A program made the position numbers and the translations under genes. The notes beneath the pieces are model-generated. The model ran no database searches. It saw nothing but the letters and a program-made list of their open reading frames with translations, and was not told where the DNA came from. A DNA stretch of 64,000 nucleotides, from assembly GCA_001942185.1 (NCBI GenBank), contig MKJV01000094.1:1-64000 (forward strand), in the 5' to 3' direction. The stretch is from Pseudonocardia sp. CNS-004. GTDB lineage: Bacteria; Actinomycetota; Actinomycetes; Mycobacteriales; Pseudonocardiaceae. Shown piece by piece: positions 41,569-52,440 of this stretch; the stretch's first letter is position 1; each line of letters starts with the position of its first letter.

Positions 41569-41971
41569 GGTGGTCTCCTCAGCTGTGAGCCCCGGGATGG
41601 AGCCGTTGGAGTGTGGACCGGGGTACGGCGCGGATCTGATCGAGCCCGACTACGTGACGGCGATCACATCGATCGGACATGCGCACCGCGGTGATGGCCC
41701 GCCGAGGTGGCGGTCAGCGCTGTTCGATCTTCGAACAACCACGCTCGGTGCCATCTCGGCCGCGCCATCTCCGGCGCGGGCAGCAGCTCCTGGCGTCAGC
41801 GTGGAGGCGCCGGGCGTGCACCGGCTCATGGAGGCGCTCGCAGTGCCGTGACCTCCGCCGAGGACGCGGTGTCAGGGCACCCGGACCGTGCTCGTGACGA
41901 TGTCCCGGACCTGCTCCAGCTTCGCGGAGTCGGCGCGGTCCGGTTGGGGGAAGGTCCAGGCCCTCGTCGCG
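41569..41971. other. 403-bp gap without a supported gene; contains one palindrome
   Basis: Short ORFs exist but none has a ribosome-binding site plus recognisable protein. TGTTCGA-TCT-TCGAACA (41721-41737) is a perfect 7-bp inverted repeat. No terminator is obvious at the purM 3' end (41972). Confidence 0.5.
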
Positions 41972-43051
41972 TCAGAACGTGGGGTGGTCGCCCTTCAGCG
42001 TGACCTTGTGCTGCTTGCCCCGCCGCACCTCGCCCAGCACCCAGGCCGGGACGTGCCGCGCCGTGAGCACGGCCATGGCTCGATCGACCTCGTCGGCCGG
42101 CAGCACCGCCACCATGCCGACGCCCATGTTGAACGTCTTCTCCATCTCGGCGCGCGCCACGCGGCCGCGGGTGGCGATCATCTTGAACACCGGTGCGGGC
42201 GTCCAGCTGCCCCGCTCGACCACCGCCTCGACGCCGTCGGGCAGGATCCGTGCCAGGTTGCGGGCCAGGCCGCCGCCGGTGACGTGCGCGAACATCCGCA
42301 CGCTCGTCTCCGCGATGAGCGCGAGGCAGTCACGCGCGTAGATGCGGGTGGGGGCGAGCAGTTCCTCGCCGAGGGTGTGGCCGAACTCCTCGACGTGGCC
42401 CTCGAGCGGCAGCCGCGCGATGTCGAGCAGCACGTGGCGGGCCAGCGAGTAGCCGTTGGAGTGCAGCCCGGAGGAGCCGAGAGCCACGAGCACGTCGCCG
42501 GGGCGGATCCGGTCGGGCCGCAGCATGCTGCCGGCCTCCACGATGCCGACCCCGGTGCCGGAGATGTCGTAGCTACCGGCCTCCATCAGGCCGGGGTGCT
42601 CCGCCGTCTCGCCGCCCAGCAGCGCGCACCCGGCCTGCTGGCAGCCGTCGGCGATGCCCTTGACGATCGTGGCGACCTGCTCGGGGACGACCTTCCCGAC
42701 CGCGATGTAGTCCTGCATGAACAACGGCTCGGCACCGCAGACGACCAGGTCGTCGACGACCATCGCCACCAGGTCGAGCCCGATCGTGTCGTGCTTGTCG
42801 AGGGCGTGCGCGATCGCGACCTTGGTGCCGACACCGTCGGTGGACGAGGCCAGCACCGGCTCGGTGTAGCGGCCCAGCTTCAGCGCGAAGAGCCCCGCGA
42901 ACCCGCCGATCCCGCCCATGACCTCGGGTCGGCTCGCCTTCTCCGCATGCGGGCGCAGCGCGTCCACGGCCGCCTCGCCGGCGTCGATGTCCACGCCGGC
43001 GGCGGCGTAGCTGGCGCCCGGCCCGGCGGGCCGGGCGGTGATCGGCGGCAT
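41972..43051 (-). CDS. purM: Phosphoribosylformylglycinamidine cyclo-ligase PurM
   Basis: PurM closes the imidazole ring to give AIR in purine synthesis. The 359-aa protein starts SYAAAGVDIDAGEAAV and has SSTDGVGTK, GGETAEHPGLM and HSNGYSLAR, all intact. The ATG at 43051 has AGGAG 10 nt upstream. The purF frame runs open into this gene, but that is probably caused by a missing base at the purF end. Confidence 0.95.
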   Translation of the reverse strand: MPPITARPAGPGASYAAAGVDIDAGEAAVDALRPHAEKASRPEVMGGIGGFAGLFALKLGRYTEPVLASSTDGVGTKVAIAHALDKHDTIGLDLVAMVVDDLVVCGAEPLFMQDYIAVGKVVPEQVATIVKGIADGCQQAGCALLGGETAEHPGLMEAGSYDISGTGVGIVEAGSMLRPDRIRPGDVLVALGSSGLHSNGYSLARHVLLDIARLPLEGHVEEFGHTLGEELLAPTRIYARDCLALIAETSVRMFAHVTGGGLARNLARILPDGVEAVVERGSWTPAPVFKMIATRGRVARAEMEKTFNMGVGMVAVLPADEVDRAMAVLTARHVPAWVLGEVRRGKQHKVTLKGDHPTF

Positions 43052-43121
43052 GGTCGTCGCACTCCTGACGGTCGGCTCGGCGGCAGGTGCCGCCGGGGTC
43101 GGATGGTCCTGGCCCGGGACC

Positions 43122-44697
43122 CTATGGTCGGCCGAGCGCGTCGCCGCTCCGTAGCCGACCGCCAGCGACGCGGGGCCCGTGGCCGCCGGGACGTTCTCCG
43201 GCACGGCCAGGTCCTCGAGCAGGTGCTTGCCGAGCCGCGCCTCCTCGGGAAGCGGGATCGGGTACTCGCCGGTGAAGCAGGCCGTGCACAGCCTGCTGCG
43301 GGGCTGCTCGCTGGCCGCGACCATCCCCTCGACGGACACGTAGCCGAGTGTGTCGGAGCCGATCGAGCGCCGCACCCCCTCGGTGTCGAGACCGCTCGCC
43401 ACGAGCTCGGCGCGGGTGGCGAAGTCGATGCCGTAGAAGCACGGCCACTGCACCGGAGGGGACGCGATCCGCACGTGCACCTCGACGGCGCCGGCCTCGC
43501 GGAGCATGCGCACCAGCGCGCGCTGGGTGTTGCCGCGCACGATCGAGTCGTCGACGACGACGAGCCGCTTGCCGCGGATGACGTCGCGCAACGGGTTGAG
43601 CTTGAGCCGGATGCCCAGCTGCCGGATGGTCTGGCTGGGCTGGATGAACGTGCGGCCCACGTACTGGTTCTTCACCAGGCCCTGGCCGTAGGGGATGCCG
43701 GAGCCCTGGGCGTATCCGATGGCGGCCGGGGTGCCGGACTCGGGCACCGGGATCACGAGGTCGGCCTCGACGGGGTGCTCCTCCGCCAGCCTGCGGCCGA
43801 TCTCCACGCGGCAGCGTGGACCGACCGCCCGGAGATGGTGGTGTCGGGCCGGGCGAGGTAGACGTACTCGAAGACGCAGCCCTTCGGCTCCGGTGCGGCG
43901 AAGCGCGAGCTGCGCAACCCGCCGGCGTCGATGGCGAGCAGCTCGCCGGGCTCGACCTCGCGCACCATCGACGCGCCGACGATGTCCAGGGCCGCGGTCT
44001 CGCTCGCCACCACCCACCCGCGCTCGAGCCTGCCGAGCACGAGCGGCCGGACACCGTGCGGGTCACGGGCCGCGTAGAGCGTCTGCTCGTCGGCGAACAC
44101 CAGGGAGAACGCCCCGCGCACCCGCGGGAGCAGGCGCAGCGCCGCCTCCTCGACACCGGTGTCGGCCGCCGTGACGGCCAGGAGCTCGGTGACCAGGTCG
44201 GAGTCGGTGCTGGCCTGGATCGTGCCGCGGTCGGCGGGCGTGTCGGCACGGGCGGCGGCGACCTCCTCGCGCAGCTCCGCGCTGTTGACGAGGTTGCCGT
44301 TGTGGCCGAGTGCGATCCCGCTACCGGTGGCCGTGGTGCGGAACGTGGGCTGCGCGTTCTCCCACGTGGTGGAGCCGGTGGTGGAGTACCGGCAGTGGCC
44401 GACGGCGAGATGCCCCTTCAGCGAGGAGAGCACCTGCCCGTCGAAGACCTGGCTGACCAGCCCGAGATCCTTGAACACGACCATCCGGCGCCCGTCGGAC
44501 ACAGCGATGCCCGCGGCCTCCTGGCCACGGTGCTGGAGGGCGTAGAGGCCGTAGTAGGTGAGGTTGGCGACGTCCTCGCCGGGCGCCCACACCCCGAAAA
44601 CCCCGCACTCCTCGCGCGGTTCCGGGTCGGCGGCCAGCGGGTCGGTCGCTCGTGGGTTGCGGTCGGTCGGCTCGTTCCGGGCGGAACTGGGGCCCAC
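43122..44697 (-). CDS. purF: Amidophosphoribosyltransferase PurF
   Basis: PurF makes phosphoribosylamine, the first committed step of purine synthesis. The glutaminase Cys is in EECGVFGVWAPGED, exposed after propeptide removal, and the PRPP loop is LVVVDDSIVRGNTQRALVRM. Four conserved Cys, including LCTACFTGEYPIP, fit the iron-sulfur type. Two frame breaks: near 43808, and near 43140. Repairing the second ends the protein GYGSGDALGRP at 43122. The GTG at 44697 with GAGGAG upstream is preferred to an ATG at 44727. Confidence 0.93.
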
Positions 44698-44756
44698 AAC
44701 ACGCTCCTCGCGCAGACGGCACGGCACGGCGGCACACCTGGTACGGAACTGGCCGC

Positions 44757-46926
44757 TCAGCGGCCGATGCTACGCCGGGAAAGCTCCGGGACCCACTCTC
44801 CGGGACCCGCATCACCGAACCACCGGCCCTGCCCGAGGTCGCAGCCCAGCTCCGCGAGGCGCTGCGCCTGGACGGCGGTCTCCACCCACTCGGCCGTGAC
44901 CTCCAGGCCGAGCGCGTGGCCGAGCTCGACGAGCGCGGCCACGATCGAGGTGTCGGTGGGGTCGGCGGCAGGGTTGCGCAGGCCGTCGATGAACGATCCG
45001 TCGATCTTCAGGCCGTGCACCGGCAGCCTGCGCAGCCAGGCGAGGCTGGAGTACCCGGTGCCGAAGTCGTCCAGCGCGATCCGGACGCCGGCCCGCCGCA
45101 GCGCCCCCAGCGCGTCGAGCACCACCAGCTCGTCGCCGAGGACGGCCTGCTCGGTGATCTCGAGCTGGAGCAGGTGGGCGGGCAGCCCGGTGGCCGTGAG
45201 GACGCTCGTGACCTCGTGCACCCACGACGGCTCGGTGAGCTGCAACGGCGACACGTTCACGCTGACGAACGGCGCGTCGTCGCCCAGCTCGCGCCACCAG
45301 CTCGCGGCCTGCTCGCACGCCGCCTCCAGCACCCAGCGGCCGAGCGGGACGATCGCGCCGCTGTGCTCGGCGAGCTCGATGAACCGGCCGGGCCCCACCA
45401 CGCCCTGTTCGGGGTGCTGCCAGCGCACCAGCGCCTCCGCACCGCTCACCCGGCCGTCCGCCAGCCGCACGAGCGGCTGGAAAACGAGGCGGAACTCACC
45501 CCGGTCGATCGCCCCGCGCAGCCCGGAGACCAGGGAGAACCGTGCTGCCTCCGCGTTGTCGCGCTCCGGGTCGAAGATCACCCGCCGCCCGCCGCCGAGC
45601 GCCCGCGCCCACCCGCGGGCGACGTCGGCGGCCCGCAGCAGCTCGGCGGCGCTCCCGCAGGTCGTGGCCGTCTCGGCCACCCCGACGCTCGCGGAGACGA
45701 CCAGGGTGTGCCCGTCGATCTGGAACGGCGTGGCCAGCGCGGCCTGCAGCCGGTCGGCGAGCCTGCTGACGTCCGAGCTGCCCGCGGGGTCGGCGACGAG
45801 CACGGCGAACTCGTCGTCGCCCGTGCGGCACACGACGTGGTGCCCGGCCGCGAGGTGCAACCGGCCGGCCACCCCGAGCAGCAACCGGTCGCCGACCTGC
45901 GGGCCGAGCTCGTCGCTGATGGCGTGGAAGCCGTCGAGGTCGAGCGCGCACACGCCGACGCGGGACGGACCGCCGTCGGCGAACGCCCGTTGCAGCCACT
46001 GGTCGGCCACGGCCTGGTTCGGCAGCCGCGTGAGCTGGTCGGCGAAGGAGGCCTCCTGCAACCGCGACCACAGCCGGTGGCGGTCCGACACGTCCTCGAC
46101 CAGGCCGGTGATGTGCGAGGGGCTGCCGTCCTCGCCCAGCACGCGCGACGCGGTGACGTGCACCCACAGCACCCGCGAGTCGACGCGCACCAGCCGCATC
46201 TCCATGCGTACCGCGTCGGGCTCGCCGCCGTTCACGAGCCGCTTCAGCCGCTCGACGACGTCCACCATGTCGTCGGGGTGCACGAAGTCGGACATGGGCC
46301 GCGGCTGGTCGAGCGTGCCCTCCAGGCCGAACATCCGGCAGAGCGCCGGGTTCAGGTCGAGCACCTGTCCGTCGAGCCCCACGATGGCGATCCCCACCGC
46401 GGCCTGCTCGTAGACCGCGCGGATGTGCCGCCCGTCGACGGCGGACGCCGGGTGGGGCGGAGGCGTTCCAGCTCGGCGCGGTCGAGCCGGACCCGGTCCC
46501 GCAGCGCCCCCACCATGCCTGCGACCAGCTCGTCGAGTGCGGCGGAGAGGCGACGTTCGGCGTCGGGTCCGTGCAGTCCGAACGCATCCGGGATGTCGGA
46601 CCGCAGCAGCCGCAGGCTGGACACCACGAGCCTTCGACGTCGGGCACCGCCGTGGGGTCGGTGACCCGACGGCCCGCCGTGACCAGCTCCGCGCCGACCG
46701 ACCGCGCCGACAGCGGCCAGAACGGCTCGGCGCGCAGCACGGCGGCGAGCTTGCGCAGCAGAGTGGCCAGGTGGGCGGCAACGGCGGGATCGTCGTGGTA
46801 GGCCGCCGCTGCCCAGCGCACGGCGAGCAGGTCGATCGGGTCGCCCTCCAGGGTGCGGAGCGGGCGGCACCCCGACGGCTCACGCGGCGCCTCGACGGGC
46901 TCCGGCAGGCTGCGCGGTGCAACCAC
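44757..46926 (-). CDS. PAS-GGDEF-EAL cyclic-di-GMP phosphodiesterase
   Basis: About 723 aa after repair. The N-terminal 150 residues (AVRWAAAAYHDDPAVAAHL...) are an unassigned helical sensor. A PAS domain follows (VYEQAAVGIAIVGLDGQVLD), then a GGDEF domain whose signature is GDDEF, so likely not a cyclase. The EAL domain keeps its residues: GAEALVRW, EITEQAV, LDDFGTGYSSL and LKIDGSF. It should degrade c-di-GMP. Two breaks, near 46640 and 46460. AGGAGG lies before the GTG at 46926. It lies directly upstream of purF. Confidence 0.85.
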
Positions 46927-47054
46927 GCGGCCACCTCCTGTCGCCCGTTCGATGCGGCTCGACCCTGATCGGATCAATCTTCCGTCCCTCGCCCGACTTC
47001 GCGCCACCGCGACGTGGCCGCATTCACCGCGGCGAGCGGCACATTAGTGCCGGC

Positions 47055-47413
47055 TCACGGCAACGGCAGCAGTCGGGAGACCTCACCCGCCCGGGTGCCC
47101 GAGGCCTGCAACGCACCACCGGCGAGCGCCTCGTCCCAGGTGACGCGGCCGGTGACGAGTGCGAGCCAGGTGCGGGCATCGGCCTCGACGACGTTCGGCG
47201 GGGTTCCCTGCCGTGCCGTGGACCGCTGACGCACTGGACCGCTCCGAAGGGCGGTATCCGCACCTCCACACTGTGGCCGGGCGCGGCGGCGGCGACGGCG
47301 GCGAGGCTCTCCTTGACAGCGGCGCGCAGCACCGCGCGCTCCGGGGCCGGACCGCCGTCCAGCCACCCGAGCACCGCGGAACCCAGCCGGGTTCCGCTGA
47401 CACCTCGCTGCAC
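47055..47413 (-). CDS. SCP-like (sterol carrier family) small protein
   Basis: The roughly 119-aa protein reads APGHSVEVRIPPFGAVQCVS, then GTPPNVVEADARTWLALVTG and WDEALAGGALQASG, which matches the actinobacterial family found between purF and purL (Rv0807-like, from memory). The frame breaks near 47222. The GTG at 47413 lies 6 nt after a TACCGT -10 (47425-47420). Its role is unknown; perhaps ligand binding. Confidence 0.8.
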
Positions 47414-47494
47414 TCGCGAACGGTAACCGATCCGGGGTGGACCTGACCTTTCGGCCAGGCGCGACCGCACGATCGGCCCAGGAACGGCCCCCGG

Positions 47495-49762
47495 TCAGCC
47501 GAACAGACCCGGAAGGGTGCCCTCCCATGCGGTGCGCAGCGCCTCGAGCGGCAGCTCGGGAACGCCGTCGACGACCAGCGCGGGCCCGCCCACCGTGCCG
47601 ATCTCCCGTGCCGGCACCACGCGTCCGCCGCCCGGGACAACACCTCCGACAGGTGCCCCGGAGCCACGGTGGCGAGCACCCGCCCCGCCGACTCGGAGAA
47701 GAGCGCCACGAACGGGTCGAGCGGCGGGAGCTGCACGGTGGCGCCGCGGCCGCCCACGAGGCACGCCTCGACCAGCGCCTGTGCGAGGCCACCGTCGGAG
47801 AGGTCGTGCGATCCCGCCAGCAGCCCGGCCGCAGCGGCCCCGGCGAGCAGCCCGGCGAGCCGGGCCTCCGCGGCCAGGTCGACGGCGGGCGGGCGCCGCC
47901 CAGGTGCCGGTGCACGACGTGCGCCCACTCGCTGCCGCCCAGCTCGTCGAGCGTGTCGCCGAGCAGCACGATCGCGTCGCCGTCGCGCCGGAACCCGGAC
48001 GGCACCCGGCGGGCGACGTCGTCGAGCACCCCGAGCACACCCACCACCGGCGTCGGCAGGATCGCGCGCTCGCCGGTCTGGTTGTAGAAGCTCACGTTGC
48101 CGCCCGTGACCGGGACGCCCAGCTGTGCGCAGCCGTCCGCCAGCCCGCGCACGGCCTGCTGGAACTGCCACATCACGTGCGGGTCCTCCGGCGAGCCGAA
48201 GTTGAGGCAGTTGGTGACGGCGAGGGGCACCGCGCCGCTCGCGGCGACGTTGCGGACGGCCTCGGCCAGCGCGAGCTGCGCACCGGCGTAGGGGTCGAGC
48301 GCCACGAAGCGGGCGTTGCAGTCGGTGGCCACGGCGATCCCGCGCCCCGTGCTCTCGTCGATCCGCAGCACGCCTGCGTCGGCGGGCTGCGCGGCGACGG
48401 TGTTGCCCCGCACGTAGCGGTCGTACTGGTCGGTGACCCAGGCGCGGCTGCACAGGTTCGGGCTGGCCGCCATCCGCAGGATCTCGGCGCGCAGCTCGCT
48501 CGGCGCCGCGGGCCGGGGCAACCGGTCGGGCGCGTCGGCGACCAGCTCGTCCTGCCGGTCCGAGCGGGCGACCGGGCGCCGGTAGACGGGGCCCTCGTGG
48601 GCGACCGTGCGCGGCGGCACGTCGACGACGGTTTCGCCGTGCCAGTCGATCACGAGCCGGGTGCCCGCGGTGACCTCGCCGATCACCGAGGCCAGAACGT
48701 CCCACTTGCGGCACACCGCGAGGAACGCGTCGACGTCCTGCGGGCGCACCACGGCGCACATGCGCTCCTGCGACTCGCTGGAGAGGATCTCCGCGGGCGT
48801 CATCCCGGAGGCGCGCAGCGGCACGGCGTCCAGGTCGATGTGCATGCCGCCGTCACCGGCGCTCGCCAGCTCGGAGGTGGCGCACGACAGTCCGGCGCCG
48901 CCCAGGTCCTGGATGCCCACGACGAGGCCCGCGTGGAACAGCTCGAGGCAGCACTCGATGAGCACCTTCTCGGTGAACGGGTCACCCACCTGCACCGACG
49001 GGAGCTTCTTGCGCCCGGTCTCCTCACCGAACGTCTCCGACGCCAGCACCGACACCCCGCCGATGCCGTCGAGACCCGTGCGCGCGCCGAACAGGATGAT
49101 CTTGTTGCCGGTGCCGGACGCGAAGGCCAGGTGCAGGTCCTCGGTGCGCATCGCACCCACGCACAGCGCGTTGACGAGCGGGTTGCCCAAGTAGCTCTCG
49201 TCGAAGACGACCTCACCGCCGATGTTGGGCAGGCCGAGCGAGTTGCCGTACCCGCCGACGCCCGCGACGACGCCGGGCAGCACCCGCGCGGTGTCGGGCG
49301 CATCGGCCGGGCCGAACCGCAGCGGGTCGCCACCGCGACCGGCCGGGCCCCCATCGCCATGATGTCGCGGACGATCCCGCCCACGCCGGTGGCCGCACCC
49401 TGGTACGGCTCGACGTAGGACGGGTGGTTGTGCGATTCCACCTTGAACGTCACGGCCCAGCCGTCGCCGATGTCGACGACGCCGGCGTTCTCGCCGATGC
49501 CGGCGAGCATCCGCTCCCGCATGGCGTCGGTGGTGGTCTCGCCGAAGTAGGCCAGGTGCACCTTGGACGACTTGTAGGAGCAGTGCTCGCTCCACATCAC
49601 CGAGTACATCGCCAGCTCGGCGTCGGTCGGCCTGCGCCCGAGGATCTCCCGGATCCGCGCGTACTCGTCGTCCTTCAGCCCCAGTTCGCGGTAGGGCTGG
49701 GGGTGGTCGGGCGTGGTGGCGGCGTTGTCGACCGTGTCAGCGGCCTGGACAGCTGGTGTCAC
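47495..49762 (-). CDS. purL: Phosphoribosylformylglycinamidine synthase subunit PurL
   Basis: With PurQ and PurS this forms FGAM synthetase of the small-subunit type. About 756 aa after repair. ATP- and substrate-binding segments are SVMWSEHCSYKSSK, FKVESHNHPSYVEPYQGAAT, QDLGGAGLSCATSEL and VPVTGGNVSFYNQT. Three frame breaks, near 49330, 47895 and 47638, each missing one base. The GTG at 49762 follows a TAGGCT -10 (49776-49771) by 8 nt. It is transcribed toward the SCP-like gene. Confidence 0.94.
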
Positions 49763-49794
49763 GGCTGGTCAGCCTACGTGTCGACCGGCGGCGC

Positions 49795-51357
49795 TCAGCG
49801 CTCGGCGGTGCACTGCGGATCGATGCCCGCCGTGGCGGCGTCGGGTGCGGCGAGGGTCCACACGTACTCGTTCTTGAGCTTCGCCCCGTCGCCCGCGAAG
49901 ACACCGGAGCGGAACGGGTAGAGGCCGAGGGTCGGTTCCGTGCCGGCGGCGCACGTCCTGATCGCGTTGTGGAAGTCGCCGTTGGCGGCCCGCATCGCCG
50001 CGAAGACCCGGCGTGCGGCCGCGGCCGGATCCGGGACCGACCGCCCGGCCGCGAGCTGCAGGGCGAGGTGCAGCTGCCGGTCGCCCGACGCGTCCTCGAA
50101 CGAGATCAGCCGGTGGTTCTCGATCGCGTCCATCAGCTCGGGATCGGAGTTGATCACGTCCCGCAGCCCGTCCGGGGCCACCACGGCGCCGTTGTAGTCG
50201 ACGGAGAGGTCGCTCCGCCCGTAGTGCATCAGGATCGGCAGGTCGAGGACCTTCTCCTCGATCACCTCGCGCAGCCCGAAGTGGCGCAGCACCGGCAGCA
50301 CGTCACGCATCCGCAGCACGTGGCCGCGGTCGTGGATGTTGTAGCGGATCCGCGGGTTGATGTTCTGCATCCGGTTGATCGTGATGACCAGCTCACCGGA
50401 ATCGGCGGTCTCGATGAGGTGGTCGTACGGGTTGAACTGGAACACGCTGGGCAGCACGCCGAACTCGCGCTGCCTGGTGAGCGCTGCGGACAGCTGCGGG
50501 TCGGCGGCGATGGCCCGGCGCAGCGCGATCGTGAAGTCGGTCTCGATCGCGATGTTGATCTCTAGGTCGCTGGCGCCGTAGGAGCCGTACACCCTTCTCG
50601 CCCTCTTCAGGATGTGGTCGCGCATGCTCTCGCTGATGCCCTCACCGCCGAAGACGCAGACCACGTCGTAGCGCGACCAGTCCAGCCGCGGATCCTCCAG
50701 CAGCCCCTTCAGGAACGGGGGGTAGCTGGTGATCACGTACGTGTGGTGCGGGCCGAACTCCCGCATCGTGTTGATGATCTTGTCGCGGTCCGGGCCACAG
50801 GACTTGATCACGGCCAGGTCGGTGAGGCTCGAGGTGACGTTCATCCCGGTGGCCCAGGCGCCCAGCGAGAATGCGTTGATCACGAACGGCGGCTTGTCGA
50901 GGTCCTCTGCCGTGCGGGCGAAACCGACCTGCAGCAGCTCCCGGGTGGCCCGGCGTTCGGACGGGCCACGCACCCAGCTGGTCGGCGTGCCGGACGAGCC
51001 GGACGACTCGTCCACCACGACGCCCCGGCGCGGCAGCCGCCCGCGCGTGCACCGCTCGGTGATCGAGTACCGCCGGATGTAGTTGTCCTTGTCCATGATC
51101 GGCACCGAGGCGAAGGACGCGCGCAGGTTCCCACCCTTCGGCAGGCTGCCCGCCACCCCGTGCTCCGCCAGGAACGACCGGTAGGCGGGCACCAGCCGGG
51201 CGCTGCGCTCGAACGTCCGGTACGCCCGCAGGCGACCGAGGGTCCACCGGAGCGGCTCGATGCCGGGCACCAGCAGCAGCCGGTGGGTGGACGGGCGGCG
51301 CGCGAGCATCCGGACGAGCCACTCCTGCAGCCCGAGGAACAGGTTCCGCGGAATCAT
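49795..51357 (-). CDS. PaaK/CapK-like adenylate-forming enzyme
   Basis: The 520-aa protein resembles phenylacetate-CoA ligase/coenzyme F390 synthetase relatives. The phosphate loop is SSGSSGTPTSWVRG. Further motifs are VFGGEGISESMRDHI, YGSYGASDLEINIA and TINRMQNINPRIRYNIHDRG. It would activate a carboxylate as an adenylate. The start overlaps the nitroreductase-like stop (TGATG), so they form a coupled pair. No further biosynthetic genes are nearby, and the acid substrate is unknown. Intact. Confidence 0.8.
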   Translation of the reverse strand: MIPRNLFLGLQEWLVRMLARRPSTHRLLLVPGIEPLRWTLGRLRAYRTFERSARLVPAYRSFLAEHGVAGSLPKGGNLRASFASVPIMDKDNYIRRYSITERCTRGRLPRRGVVVDESSGSSGTPTSWVRGPSERRATRELLQVGFARTAEDLDKPPFVINAFSLGAWATGMNVTSSLTDLAVIKSCGPDRDKIINTMREFGPHHTYVITSYPPFLKGLLEDPRLDWSRYDVVCVFGGEGISESMRDHILKRARRVYGSYGASDLEINIAIETDFTIALRRAIAADPQLSAALTRQREFGVLPSVFQFNPYDHLIETADSGELVITINRMQNINPRIRYNIHDRGHVLRMRDVLPVLRHFGLREVIEEKVLDLPILMHYGRSDLSVDYNGAVVAPDGLRDVINSDPELMDAIENHRLISFEDASGDRQLHLALQLAAGRSVPDPAAAARRVFAAMRAANGDFHNAIRTCAAGTEPTLGLYPFRSGVFAGDGAKLKNEYVWTLAAPDAATAGIDPQCTAER

Positions 51358-52396
51358 CAGGACCTCTCCGGGGCGTCGGCGATGACCATGGCGTCCAGCT
51401 CGCGCCGGAACGCCTCCGGTGGCCGCCTGCTGTGCCCGAACCGGAACAGCATCCACGCCATCGAACCCGCGTCCTCGCGGAGACCGGCCGACTCGACGAA
51501 CGCGGCGTGCGAACGCGGATTGGTGATCACCGTGCCGAACGGGTGCAGGTACACGTCCTGCCCGGTGAGGGCGATCCAGATCCGCATGAAGCAGCGGCCG
51601 GCCTCGATGTGGTCGAGCGGGGTGGCGAACGGGCCGGTCAACCAGCCGAGCTGACGGACCCCGCGCATGGTGTTGAGGTACGCCCACCGGAACCCGGCTC
51701 CGATCACCGGCAGCTGCCACAGCCCGCGGTGCCGCATGGCGAAGCCCAGCAACGGGCCCGGCAGCAGCAACGTCTCGGCGCTGAGGCCGTCCCGCGTGGC
51801 CGCCGCCTGCCGCCTCGACGTCCGGATCCACGCGAGGATCTCGGCGTGCACGGCGTCGTTGCGCAGATCGTCGAACAGCGTCTCCTGGTTGATCCTGATC
51901 AGCCGCTCGACCATGGCACGGTCCCCGGTGTGGCCGAACCGGTGGCCACTCAGCTCGGCGATCGCGGCCGCCTCGTCGAGCGCCCCGGGCTCCACCGGGG
52001 TGCGGTCGTAGGGCCGCCGCGACGTCCGGCGGCGACGGAACGCGGCCAACCTCTCCCTGGCGACGGGCGTGGCCGTCGCAGGGGTGAGGGTCACCGCGGC
52101 GAGCAGGTGACGCCGGTCGACGGCGGCGAAGTCGAGATCGTCTCCCCGCGGCGACTCGGAGACGGCCCAGCCGTACCCGGCGGCCACGGTGGCCAGTGAC
52201 TCCAGGAAGACACCGGCGCAGACGTGCCCGAACGGGATGCCGAAGCTCTCGGCGGGCAACCCGCGGTCCAGGTCGTAGTAGATCTCGGCCGTCGCGTCCC
52301 GGTGACGCGCACCACGATCGGCTGCGAGTTGTGGGGCGACGGGTAGTGCCGGGCCTCGTCCAGAACGGACCGCCACGGCCCCGGGAGCTCGGGCAT
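51357..52396 (-). CDS. Nitroreductase-family protein (Acg-like)
   Basis: The roughly 346-aa protein has the FMN-site segment YPSPHNSQPIVVRV near the start, RRRTSRRPYDRTPVEPGALD, and GQDVYLHPFGTVITNP. The size and split motif resemble mycobacterial Acg-type flavoproteins more than classical nitroreductases. The frame breaks near 52300 (GGGG run one base short). It is coupled to the adenylate-forming gene. Possible roles are flavin storage or reduction of an activated acid; both are guesses. Confidence 0.75.
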
Positions 52397-52440
52397 GCGC
52401 GAACCGTATGGGCTGCGACGGCACCGGGAAATCGGTGCAA

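Noticed and set aside
41567..42003. Plus-strand ORFs in the purM-SRPBCC gap
   Set aside because: No ribosome-binding site or recognisable domain, and they overlap one another in several frames, as expected in GC-rich DNA.
41972..44017. PurF-PurM fusion protein
   Set aside because: The open frame between them results from one missing base near 43140. Repair gives a normal purF end (GYGSGDALGRP), and purM has its own AGGAG and ATG.
44652..46664. Long plus-strand ORFs opposite the PAS-GGDEF-EAL gene and other genes
   Set aside because: Composition is that of a shadow frame (His/Arg/Gly-rich runs), and the minus strand encodes clear conserved domains.
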